From assembly GCA_002900995.3 (NCBI GenBank), contig CM035305.1, forward strand, positions 3,766,467-3,830,466: 64,000 bases of DNA, in the 5' to 3' direction. This DNA is from Ganoderma boninense (taxonomy: Eukaryota; Basidiomycota; Agaricomycetes; Polyporales; Polyporaceae). Under the pieces are notes generated by a model. That model was given only the letters and a program-made list of their open reading frames with translations. It was not told the DNA's origin and did no database searches. How positions within the stretch are numbered: position 1 is the first letter of the stretch; each line of letters starts with the position of its first letter. Positions 1-10,126 of this stretch are shown one piece after another. A program made the translations under genes and the position numbers.

Positions 1-1739
1 TCGACGCGTTGGACGCAATCCGAGCGAAGTTGGAACAGGACTTGCTGAGACTACAGGAAGAAGAACTGGAATTGGACGATGAGCGTACGTGTTTTCGTCT
101 GGTGGTTGGGCATCCTTTACCAACTGCTGCTCTCAGTTGAGGGTGTCCGGGAACGTCTTGAATTGGAAGAGTGCGCCAGTCAACCATCACGCAGTGTCTC
201 GCGGACAGGACACATTCCACCAAGTTCAAGGCGACGGAAGGGCCCAGTGTTCCTCCCTTCAGAACATGACGAATTGCCACCTGGGGTCGCCTTCATGGTA
301 ATCATTTTCCTTTGATCATGAAATTCCCCGTCTAATGCCGTAACTAGTCTCTTGAGAGCCATACCACTCCTATTTGTGCACTCGACTTCTCAGAGCCTTA
401 CGGCACCCTCGTCACCGCCAGCCAAGACGATACGCAGCCGCGGGTATGGGATCTACTCACGGGCGAAGAGATCGGGCGGCTGCGTGGTCACCGCGGGACG
501 GTGAAGTGCGTTCAGGTGGAGGACCATATCTGTCTGACTGGTAGCGAAGACGGGACGGTGCGAGTGTGGGACCTTCGTAGGGCGGACGAGGACGAGGAAT
601 GGGAGACCGGCGATATGCTCGGCTTGAGCGATGTTGCCGAGGAGGACGAGAGCACCGAAGCAAGCACGAATGGCACGCGACCAGCAGGCAGCACTAGCAG
701 CCGGCCATCAAGTGCTGTAGAGAGGGACGGTCCATGTGTGAGGACATTGGAGGGCCATACCAAGGCAGTTTCTGCGATGTACTTCGAGGATGAGTGCCTG
801 GTACGTGCTAAATGTTCATTGCATACGCATATACTCACCTCATGACCGTAGGTTACTGGCGCCTCCGACAAGACAATGCGACAATGGGATCTCAACACTG
901 GCCAGTGTGTAATGACTATGGACATCCTCTGGGCGATCTCACATCCAACGGCAACTCCTGGAACGGCCCTTCCTGCTCACCTCTTTCCTGGAGCCGCGGC
1001 TGCCGCGGGAACATTCGCGGTGCCGACGCCTCCTTATGCCGATGGGACTTGGGAACTGTACCAAGACTTTGTCGGCGCTCTGCAGTTCTGGGGGTATGCT
1101 CTCGTCAGTGGTAGCGGCGACGGTGCCGTCAGGATGTGGGACAGTGAGCAACGTATCTGGCGGTACCGAATGGGCTTAAGTGACTGACCGTGTCCACAGT
1201 GCGTACCGGCCAGCCGCATCGCACTCTTCTCGGCCACACGGCCCCAGTCACGTGTCTCCAGTTCGACGAGCTGCATATTGTCAGCGGGAGCCTCGACAAG
1301 TCCATTCGGGTACGTCTCGTTATGGTATGGAATGGTGTGCCTTTTGTGACCCCTCAACGCTGCCTGTGAATAGATTTGGGACGTGCGCACGGGCGGGATC
1401 TTTGAGACACTCAAGTATGACCATGCCGTAACCGCCCTGCAGTTCGATACCCGCAAGATCGTCGCTGCCACGGGCGAGAACGGTGTCAAGGTGCGCTTCT
1501 TTCCCCGATGCGGCAATTGTGACGCTTTCCCTATCTTGGCCTGCCGGACTCGCGGCCGCCGCTGGAATGAGTGCTTACCTTTCGCTTTCGTTCTTTCCCA
1601 GATTTACAACCGCACGAGCATGCAGCAGTCCACGCTCCTGACTAACGGCCACACACGACCAGTAGAACGGCTCCGCTATATGGACCGGTACATGGTCTCG
1701 GGCGGACGAGACTCTATCGTCAAAGTCTGGGCGCTGTAA
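1..1739 (+). CDS. MDV1: Mitochondrial division protein Mdv1/Caf4-like WD40 protein (5' partial)
   Basis: Likely adaptor that links the Fis1 receptor to the dynamin Dnm1 on the mitochondrial outer membrane. The window opens inside an acidic, Leu-rich coiled-coil segment (exon to about base 78). Next come a linker with SSRRRKGP and LPSEHDELP, then a C-terminal beta-propeller built from WD40 units such as [39 protein letters not shown] and [10 protein letters not shown]. An acidic insert of roughly 60 residues interrupts the propeller near 590-720. Short introns are inferred at about 79-138, 298-351, 799-851, 1132-1199, 1312-1375 and 1490-1601, and splicing them restores one continuous frame to the TAA at 1737-1739. 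The coiled coil followed by WD40 is the Mdv1/Caf4 arrangement; other WD40 proteins lack it. The start codon lies upstream of the window. Confidence 0.85.
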
Positions 1740-2168
1740 GCCCGGCTTCTAGCGAGTTTGCTGCAGTTAGCCTGGGATGTGCTTGCTCAGCCCCGCCATC
1801 CACCCGTCCGCTGGGCGAAGGAAGCAGATGTGGATCTCATAGTGCGGCTTGTAGTCATGTTCTTTTTCAACAACGCTGCGGATGCCGCACCTGCTAGTGC
1901 TTACCATATGGTTCGTGCCATACATTACACGCTCGGCACGAGGAGAAGTGCTCTGCTAGAGCTCCCTGGTGGGGCATAATACCGCTGAAGAGTTTAATGT
2001 ATGCATTGCATATACAGTACAATTCATCAAAACAAACACTTCAATGTCGGAAAACGTGCTTCCAGTATAGTTGCTAGTTCTACTCGGGCCCGATGTCTAG
2101 GGACCACCTCTTGATGAATGCTGAAAAGGCTTCCACTCACACGTTGATCAGCTGGGGTGGCATGAGAT
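1740..2168. other. Convergent 3' intergenic spacer
   Basis: This spacer of about 430 nt lies between two convergent genes. I see no convincing coding frame or repeat. It presumably carries both 3' UTRs. Confidence 0.5.
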
Positions 2169-4114
2169 TTAGCCAAGTGACCAATAGGGCGAAGCAGAGG
2201 GGACATGGGTCACCTGGGTCACCGTCTTTGCTATGTTTTTGAGTTTCTTGCACTCCTCACGCGCGTTGGCGGCCCGCTCGCTGCGTAACGTCCCTTCTCG
2301 GAAATAGCGGTAGATGTACCTTGGAACCCTCTTCATACACATGGGTCAGCTGGCCGGAGGCAAAATTGAGACGTACCGGAGACAGGCTTCCTCCTTGAAG
2401 TCTGCGTACAGCTTCCGGTTCGACTTGCGCTGGAGGGGTGTGAGCCGAGTGCTAGACAAGACTAGGCCGTGTAACGGGCTCTACCTCTTCTCTTCTCGCC
2501 TCTTCTTCGTACTTGTGGCTCTGATGGATCAGGAAGTGGTCCGAGAGGACATAGTAGGAAACCCCGCTAAGGTACATCTCGAACAGGCAAGCGGCCTTGT
2601 TTGCTCCGTAGCCTGCGAACCGCTCGTCGCACCTGCCGGCCACCGAATTCAGAGAACGGAACGACACGGTTCTGGATTCCAGAAGGGGCTGACCAGCTGA
2701 CGCGCCTGCTCGTGATGACGTAGGGCTCGTATGCGCTCTGGTACTGTTCGACCTTGTATACGGCGCCCGCACCGGGTGGGATCGCGTAGTAGCGTTCGTA
2801 ATCGGTGCTGTTGTGCCCCGGTCCCCATGAGGCATGGAAGGACGCAATGACGGGTGGGGTGGCTCGCACCAACTTGAGTAAACCCTAGTGGTGGCAGGAA
2901 GAGCGGCCATTCGTCAGCCAAAGGCTCAAAGTTTCAGGGAGCAGAATACGAAGGAAATGAGGTGGAAGACGGCCGAAAACTTAAATGCCCGGCGTCGGGT
3001 AGTGAGGGAAGACACCGACCTGCTTGTCCGGAGGAAAATTACGCGGGTCGGTGCCGTCTTGCTGTTTCACGTACTCAAATGCAGGAACGACGAGCGCCGC
3101 GGTGCCTTCGCGGAGCTTCTTGACTATTTCGGTAGTGTTCGCTCTGACATGGACGGCCTCGCGGGTCCTTTGAGGTGGGTGTCCTGTGCGAAAGGATGGA
3201 CGGATCGGGCTCGAGGAGGCCGCAGCCCGGATGGCGTCTCGAACGAACGCGCGCCAGTCGGTGCAGACCGCGAAGTCGACGTCGAGCATCATGACGAAAT
3301 CGGTGCGCGCGAATAGCCGTGCAGCGTTTCGCCAGACGTTGAATTGACGACCTCCTTCCGAATCGCTTTCAGTTTGAGAGATAGGGCCGGTGGAGAGCGC
3401 GCTATTGAAAGGAGAGAGAGCTAGGTGCACGTCTACGTGGCGAGAAAAATGAGTGGAGGACGCATATAGCGCGTGAAGATTGCTGAGAGCAACTCTAGAA
3501 GGATGGTCCGGCTTCAGAGATGAGAAGGTCGCGTGCAGAGGGAGGGGGATGTGAATCGTAACGGAGATAGGACCGCGGTATCGTTCAACCAGCTGCTTGA
3601 ATACCTTGAATCTATTGTTGGTGACGAGGGTAGCGATGGTCACGTCGTCCAGATCGGCACCATGGGAGGCTTTGAAGTAGAAGGGGATAATGCGCGTCGG
3701 ATGCATGGCCTCTGAGAATGCTTTCGACAGTAGAGTCTCTTCGGGAATACTAAATCCATTTGCGGCTGATATCTTGCTAGAAGAGCTCTTGGTACGGGGA
3801 AGATGGAGCATGTTTGAAGATGTATACTCCGAGGGCCAATTGCCCACCCAGTTGCTGTCGTCGAGCGGTTTCACCAGTTCTGGAAGGTCTAGATGCACCT
3901 CCTGCAAGTTTTGAGGAAAAGCAGAAGGCCCCTGTACCAGAGCATTCTTGTCGCCATGACTGGAAAGAGACGAGGTGGTAATATGACGCGTCCTAGACCA
4001 GAAGAAACGAGAGAGCGGAGACAAGACGTAGACGCAGGTTGTGAAGACGACAGCAGCAAGAACATAGAGAAAAACACAGATTTGAATGAACCTCAAGATG
4101 AGACCCGCACCCAT
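2169..4114 (-). CDS. Glycosyltransferase family 49 (LARGE-like) type II membrane protein
   Basis: Probable Golgi glycosyltransferase of the LARGE/B4GAT1-related GT49 family. A single hydrophobic anchor lies at about residues 8-30 (LILRFIQICVFLYVLAAVV), giving type II topology. The luminal catalytic region contains MLDVDFAV, whose DxD is expected to bind the metal-nucleotide sugar, then SWGPGHNSTDY, CDERFAGYG and SDHFLIHQSH, which are typical of the family. Three introns fit well: about 2996-2876, a short one near 2690-2645 that joins RRVSW to CDERF, and one near 2490-2432. The frame then runs through YADFKEEACLRY to TAA at 2169-2171. I chose the ATG at 4114 because the two codons before it lack an ATG. 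The gene shares a promoter of about 215 nt with ATP11. The acceptor sugar is unknown. Confidence 0.88.
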
Positions 4115-4329
4115 TCTCACTTCCGGCGTCCTGTCACGATAGAGGGACTCAGCATAGATGGAGGAGGCGGACGATGGTGGTTTTGAGAGAGACCGTCAGG
4201 AATCGCCATCTGCGGGGAACGTCACTGGAACGGCCGCAGTGGCCCATGACCCCTGGCGCTTATGGATCCCGGTCCCGCTTCGCTGTCCCTCCGCCATCTT
4301 GCCCTCCACCATCTCAGTTCGACGTCGAC

Positions 4330-5493
4330 ATGCTGTCTAGGCACTGGTTGTCTGCTCCCCTGCGTGCAAGTCCATCAGGGCGTCTGACTGTATCGCGTCT
4401 TTTCTCTTCTACTGGACTCGCCCGCGACCTCACTTCCCGAAGGGTGAACTACGACGAGAAGTATGCAGAAAAGTTGCAACAGCGAGCGCAAGAGTGCGTA
4501 TAGTAGCTTTATATCCAATGCATGTGAAGTGACTCCATTGCAGACGGGGAAAGAGCTTATCAGACCTTCGCGCCGAACTCAAGGAGCAGGACAGACAACG
4601 TCGTCTTCAGAAACGTCAGGAAGAAAGCAACAAAATTCCCCAGGCTACCCAAGCCTCCTCCGCGAGTAGTCCTTCTCCTTCTTCGCCCAGTTCAGCATCA
4701 TCATCTATTGGAAGCTCGCACAGGAAGGATAGCTCTCCCGTGAAGGTACGAGTATCCTCTCCCAATCCCTTCCCTATTTGACCAGATCAACTAGCCACTC
4801 TCCAGCATCCTCAACCTCGACAAGTTGCTAGAAAAGCCCCATACATCTGAGCAAATATCCCTACTCTGGAGAGCATACCACGAATCCCGTGCTAGGGGCA
4901 CTGGCCGCGGCTTCCTCTGTGCCACAGTTCCGGTCGAGAGCTACGAGAAGATGCTTGAGGTTGCGGGCAAGTACCCCACATTTATCCTCCCCGTCCCGCG
5001 AGAAAACGCACAAGTCGAAGAGGAGTCGAAGGAGCCCGCTTACGAATTTTATCTCATGGAATGGGGCTTCCATGGTCCTCCCCCCGAGCCAACCACGACC
5101 GGCGACCTCTTCTCCACCGCTAAGCCTTCTTCTAATCCGCAAACTTCAACCATCCTCTTCACTCCTCTCCAAGAATACAAGCTCCGCCAATCGTTCGCCA
5201 CCCCTTACCTGGTCCTGACGCATTATACTGACTTGGTCAAGTCACATGGCCTCGTCCTCCTCCGCGGCGAAATTACGCCATCGGAGGCCTCTGCAGGCGT
5301 GGGGGCGAGCGAGGACGGCGTGCGTTACATGCTTAGCCAGCAGGACGCTCAGTTGCTTGCTATCCATGTCCAACGGTTCTATCTGCAGAACGACGGCTCC
5401 GAGGAGAGAGCCACGCTCCTCAAGACGTTCCACGAGGCACCAGAGCAGTTTAAGTGGGAAGAGTTGTTGAAACATACCGACTTCTCAGCTTGA
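4330..5493 (+). CDS. ATP11: Mitochondrial F1-ATPase assembly factor Atp11
   Basis: Chaperone that binds free F1 beta subunits during assembly of ATP synthase in the mitochondrial matrix. There are three exons (4330-4493, 4541-4745, 4795-5493), giving 355 residues in one frame. The N-terminus is basic and Ser-rich (MLSRHWLSAPLRAS) with no acidic residue, as expected for a matrix presequence. A charged helix (LRAELKEQDRQRR) and a low-complexity Ser/Pro linker follow. From about residue 125 the Atp11 domain begins (LDKLLEKPHTSEQISLLW) and continues through FYLMEW, FTPLQEYK and PYLVLTHYTDL to VLLRGEI. The length is usual for fungal Atp11. The second intron uses the acceptor ending at 4794, since the closer AG at 4805 would break the frame. 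Confidence 0.93.
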
Positions 5494-5765
5494 GCGGCAC
5501 GCACTTGGACAAGGTTCCGCCCGCAGCAATATAAATGCATCGTAGATAGACTGCTGAGTAAGTACGCCTCCTGTCGGCGATAGGCTCCTTGCTCACCATA
5601 CGCTCAGATTTTGTCCCAATGTCATTGGCACAATGAGGCTGCCTTTCGAATGCCTCTCCTCATGCTGAGGGTCGATTTACCGGTGTTTGACTCGAACCGT
5701 TCGACCTTGTGCCGGTGCTACCGAGGGACGACAGCAAGAAGGTGGCGAAATTTGACGGCTTCTAA

Positions 5766-6293
5766 TCAGCAATCTGCTCCTTCGTTGATTTCTGGATTCT
5801 GCCCTCGCATTATCTCCGTGTGCCACACCTTTGCTCAATCTGCCGAACCGCATGCAATCGGCCATGTACATGCGTCTGCTGGGACACCAATGGTTTCACT
5901 TCGGCTCAACAATCATGCGCCCCGCGCGTCACAATCGTGGACTGCCTGTGTGCTGAATGTGGGCATATGCCACCACCTGGCCACCATTCTGATGATTTAT
6001 ATGTCAGTACCGTACGCAACTCGTCAGAATTCCTTTTCGCTGAGCCCCAGTTCCGCTTGGAAGGCGACTTTGATGGCTGTGAGTGTTCATCGTGATGGAT
6101 TCACGTTGAATGACTTGCCAACCTAGTTCCTGTTGGCTCCAAACGCCTTCCCCTCTTTCTCTCCGACCACCTTGCGCCGCCCTCTTATTTCCGCCCCTTC
6201 CATTCGTCCGATATGGTTTCTCTTTTGGTTTGCACTCAAGTCGCCGCTGCGGACCGGCCCAAAATAGTCATGCGAATGTTTCGCCTGGGATAG
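5766..6293 (+). CDS. Cys-rich protein of unknown function (5' end unresolved)
   Basis: I do not recognise a family. A frame open from 5766 gives a Cys/His-rich stretch: CSIC, then four further Cys within about 12 residues, then CLCAEC, then HMPPPGHH. It ends at a consensus donor (GTGAGT at 6079). After a 48-nt intron the frame resumes at 6127 with strongly C-ending codons (FPVGSKRLPLFLSDH ... VCTQ) and stops at TAG 6291-6293. Codon choice and both splice sites support coding. The paired Cys could form a zinc-binding module, but spacing matches no finger I know. No in-frame ATG precedes the first Cys cluster, because a stop lies at 5763-5765. An upstream exon is therefore missing or a base is wrong. 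Confidence 0.5.
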
Positions 6294-6932
6294 ACAAGGA
6301 TATCGCTCTTTGACCGTTGACGATCGGAACGCTCTGGGCGCGCTGTCATAAGTTAAAATTCGTACTCTCCGACACCGGCGTGTGTGGTATCTGAACTAGT
6401 GCGCCTTGCAGCGAGGTTCTTACAGAAGAATTTCCATGTGCAGCGTCTGTCCCTACTCCGCGCGGCTCCACCCGCGCTCGCAGATACCCTCGGCGAGCGA
6501 TCTGAGACCGACAAAAGAAATGCCTCACTCTGATCGCTCGGCTTCCCCGTGTTCTGCGGCCGTCTCCATGCTCTCCTGGCCTCGACTGGCGTGGGCGGTG
6601 GTCGCCCTGGGCCAGATGCATATGGCATCTCCCCGACGAAGCGTGTCGTGGGAAGTGCGCCCATGAGGGCATCGAGATTCCAAGAGGAATGCGGACAAGA
6701 TCCCGAGATGGGGTGGTTCAGTCGGTCACTTTCCTGGGCGTATAAGAAGACGGCGAGCGGGAACTCTGTCTGCCAGGTTCTCCGCTCCGCGCTGCCAGCT
6801 GTAGTCTCGCCTGGAGCTTGCTGCATCCCCAACGCCACCCTGGCTCGCCAACCAACCACAAGTTCGCACCATCCCGCGCGCTGTGCGCCCTGCACTTCGC
6901 CCTCCTCCACCGTGCTCCGCCCCGTCATCTCC
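6294..6932. other. Intergenic region upstream of small Ser-rich gene
   Basis: No supported gene. A TATAAG box-like motif at 6741-6746 lies about 190 nt before the ATG at 6933. The antisense frames here are artefacts of GC-rich sequence. Confidence 0.35.
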
Positions 6933-7393
6933 ATGTCTCGCCTGCAGTCGTTGTTCAAGTCGTCGTCGTCATCGACGACGTCGTCCCAGGTGCGTTTCAA
7001 TCTCTCGGGCCCGGCCCCGCGTCGAGAAGTTCGGTGACTGAGCGATGGTCGCCAGACGTCTTCGAGCTCAAGCTCCCGGCGATCTTCTGCGTCCATGACG
7101 GGCCAGGCTTCACCGATTGTATACGTGCAATTTGTAGGTTTCACGATATACGGCCTTAAGGGACGCGGTCGCTCACATTAACCGGCAATCTTCAGACCGG
7201 CTTGGCGCCTACGCCCTCACAAAAGCCAGCCTCGGCACAGCCGGTACCTCAAATGGAGGAGGATATGTGAGTGCTTGGCATACTCCCTTAACAGGTCATT
7301 GAATGTTGAATGCTTGAAATGCTTCAGGCCGAGATGCTGGACGAAGATAACATGGCCTGGACGAAGCCCAAGAAGGCGTCAAAGCGATCCTGA
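6933..7393 (+). CDS. Small Ser-rich four-exon protein, copy A
   Basis: Unknown function. Exons 6933-6989, 7056-7137, 7196-7266 and 7328-7393 give 91 residues. The start is MSRLQSLFK followed by a Ser/Thr run. The middle has S-S-R-R-S-S-A-S and IVYVQF. The last exon reads AEMLDEDNMAW followed by a basic tail (KPKKASKRS). A second copy at 22751-23328 has the same number of exons, the same first donor (GTGCGT), a matching last intron (GTGAGTG...CAG) and a near-identical exon-4 start. This makes a spliced gene far more likely than chance. No signal peptide or membrane segment is visible. The exon 2/3 junction is the weakest point: a Pro-rich alternative frame of exon 3 would resemble copy B better but would need one extra base. 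Confidence 0.6.
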
Positions 7394-8023
7394 TCCTGGT
7401 CCGTTGTGTAATACCATCTGTGTTCTGGTCAACATTCCTCGCTTTGGGACGTTTTCCCTGTGTACAACCAGTACTGTATATCTACGGGTCGCCTGCAATA
7501 ATATACGTCATACTTTCATCTGTTGGGCCTACCGGCCATGAAACGGTTCCCGCTTTTAGCAAACTTCCAGAGCAGAGAATCCCGCACTTCGCGATGCACC
7601 ATCTTTCATCACGGTTCATAGAAGCGCCGTCAGGGCACCAGTAAATGCGGGGATTTTGGTCAGTTAAGGTCATATTGTTTAAGCATGCGTTTGTCTCCTG
7701 CATCAGTATGTTCACAAGCACACAATGTGACATACACATGTGACGGTTCAGGGAGCTGCCCTCCTGGAAACATTGAATCTATGCACGCACTCACCACTAG
7801 TGTATGGCGTCCTCCATTACCATGGGAGCGGGAACGCGGAGAGCCGATGCCAGGGACTGGATATGCGGGCCGCAGGGTGGGGGACGGAGGACCAGTCCAG
7901 TAACACTACATGACGAGTGCCCTGTGCGTCCACGCGTTTCGGTGCAAATTAAGCAACGGTGAGCTTGCAGATTTCTCTGCTCCAAAGCTTCCCTACCTTA
8001 TACTTGCCTTTATGGCAACGGCC
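7394..8023. other. Intergenic spacer
   Basis: About 630 nt between two small convergent genes. I see nothing supported in it. Confidence 0.4.
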
Positions 8024-8469
8024 TTATCTTAACGGCCGAGCTGTCCGACTCGCAGTCGCACCTGCTGCGAGCGGGACGGTCATCATGTCGCGGTGAGGTC
8101 TCCCGAAGGCTTCTTGGATGAGCTTCGTGAAGCGAGAGAGCACGCGGGGCCAGGACGTCGAGTCGGGATCCATCCAGGCCCATGGAAGCGGAAGCATGCC
8201 TGGGAAGACCGATCCTTTGAATGACAAGCACGCCCCTGGGGTGAATGTATGAGCGTTGTCTCAGGGACTAATGAATTGAATTGGGGGGCAACGGGAGAGT
8301 TCTCACCGCCTGGAGTACGCGTCGGCGCGTCCGAGAACAAGAATGGGGGTAGCGTCGTGAACGTGCGCGACACCGAGGATCGGCTGCGACACCGGTTGCG
8401 CATTGATAGTTGAGGCGGTGTTGAGCTGGGAGGTTCTTGGTCATCACTCGACGCCTTCAGGGGTAACAT
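8024..8469 (-). CDS. Small hypothetical protein (~125 residues)
   Basis: Not recognised. An ATG at 8469 opens an exon with a Ser/Pro/Arg-rich segment (SMRNRCRSRSSVSRTF). It ends in TRTPGG at a consensus donor (GTGAGA). After an intron of about 70 nt ending CCCCAG the frame continues with LSFKGSVFPGMLPLPW and then SWPRVLSRFTKLIQEAFGRPHRD to TAA at 8024-8026. Splicing joins the two parts without a stop. The second half looks like a folded amphipathic segment. No signal peptide or known motif is visible. Confidence 0.5.
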
Positions 8470-8972
8470 GCATTCATTGGCGGGAATCGGAAGGCAGCAA
8501 AGTGAATGCCAGAAGACCAGTCCATTAACATGGATCGAGCACGGCAGAGAAGGCAGCGCAAGGTGTATCGATCAACAACGTCCGTCTACCCGTCCGCAAA
8601 GGCCACGCAAAATGAATGGGATGGATTCTAACCACTCGAAAGATGGCATCGGATCTTGAAGAACAGACTTGATCCGGTCGGAGCCGTGATGTCATCCATC
8701 TAAAAGCCGAGCGAGTCCTCCCGCTCTGGCGGATCTGCTAATGATTCGTGTTGAACTTCCAAAAAAATGAAGAAGGGTAAGGAGTGCCCTTCCTGTATGA
8801 CATCTAGAGTTACGCATGCATCACGGTAAGTTAGCCTCTGTTAGCCTGTTCGATCTGTACGCCAAAAACTCACGTAGCCTAGTCCGATGCGAGTCTAGAT
8901 CAGTCCCGCTGCGCCCTGTTCCAAATGTCAGCCCTCCCCTTGTCTTCCAATTATTCACGATAAGACAGCTCA
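8470..8972. other. Intergenic spacer
   Basis: About 500 nt. It should contain the promoter of the small minus-strand gene and the 3' UTR of the NAD(P)-binding gene. Nothing else is supported. Confidence 0.4.
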
Positions 8973-9638
8973 CTACGTCGAAGAGATCAGAGGTGCCTTA
9001 TGACACCACTCGTTGTGCTCCAGCTCTCCCAGCACGAACGCCGCGAATGCGGGGCGACCGAGTCTAATCCCGACCTTTCCATCTCCGACGTACCCTGCGA
9101 CGACCGACCTATCCTCTTTGTCGGTCAGGAGAGGCACGCGCGCGATGGTCCAGACGAGTTCTTGAGGGTCCGCCGCTCGGATAGTCTCCCCGATGGCGAC
9201 GACGTCCTTATATGCGTTCCGGGCGAGTGTTGCGACGGCCGTGACCATCCCAGCCACGACCAAGCTGAACTTGTCGTGTTCGTCCTTCATGCTGAGGGTA
9301 CCCAGAGCGATGAGGCGCTTGACGTTCTGCTGCTTCATCGTCTCGATGATGAGCGCGTACGCGTGGGCGAGCGGGGTGTTGCTGGGATGGAAGGGGCCGT
9401 TCGTCACCGCAGGACCCAGAGCCGAAAGGACGGCGTGGACGCCTTGCATCGCCGAAGATAGCTTCTCCGCATCGGTGAGCTCTCCTTGCACGACGGTGAC
9501 CGAGGGGTTTCCAGAGATGTCAGTGGACAGTTTCTGGGGGGATCTGGCATACACGACGACCGTGTGGTTCAGTTCAAGCGATTGCTGGATGAGTTGGATT
9601 CCGCAGGGTCCTGTGCCGCCAAGGACCAAGATATGCAT
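8973..9638 (-). CDS. NAD(P)-binding Rossmann-fold protein (atypical SDR / NmrA-like)
   Basis: Single exon of 221 residues starting at the ATG at 9638, the first ATG in the frame. The N-terminal MHILVLGGTGPCGIQL matches the glycine-rich dinucleotide-binding loop of atypical short-chain dehydrogenases (GGTGxxG). VVVYARSP ends strand beta-2, where an Arg favours NADP(H). V-H-A-V-L-S-A-L-G-P and V-K-R-L-I-A-L-G-T follow the usual order. The Lys/Tyr of classical SDRs is replaced by a sequence around DKFSLVV, so this is not a classical SDR. Substrate unknown; probably cytosolic, as no targeting signal is evident. Related fungal proteins are annotated as NAD(P)H-binding or NmrA-like. Confidence 0.85.
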   Translation of the reverse strand: MHILVLGGTGPCGIQLIQQSLELNHTVVVYARSPQKLSTDISGNPSVTVVQGELTDAEKLSSAMQGVHAVLSALGPAVTNGPFHPSNTPLAHAYALIIETMKQQNVKRLIALGTLSMKDEHDKFSLVVAGMVTAVATLARNAYKDVVAIGETIRAADPQELVWTIARVPLLTDKEDRSVVAGYVGDGKVGIRLGRPAFAAFVLGELEHNEWCHKAPLISST

Positions 9639-10126
9639 CGGTGTGGTCAAGCGGGTCTAAGTTCGAGTGTATATGGTATGTGGTGTGCAGTGAGCACCTC
9701 AGTGTCGATGTTGGGCACAGACCAAGAGGTTCCCAGCGCCTGATCGCCCGGAGCAATGACTGCTGGGCGCTTGACCCACGCCCGCGCGCCTGAATGTACT
9801 TTTCCCGATCTTGGACAAATCTTGGACCCAGATAGCTGATGAAGAAAGGCTCTTGGCGGAAGGACGTGTAAACGTTGCGACAGAATGTGAAAATATTTCT
9901 CGGCATCAAGGCGGAGCTGGAGCTCTCATGTATTGTCGTACAGGTATAACGGAGTGTGTACATCCTGCCAGATGGAAGTCCAGCCATCCGACAATGGTAT
10001 GTATACTGGAGCTCTCCAACAGTCTTGACACAGCGTTTTCTACAGTGCTAGATGGGGCATGTAGCGTCAGCTTCAGAGGTATCAGGAAGGAGGACTAGGG
10101 ACGCCTACTTTTTCTGCTTGCTCTGC
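9639..10126. other. Intergenic spacer
   Basis: About 490 nt containing the SDR promoter and the 3' region of the GH16 gene. No supported gene. Confidence 0.4.
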
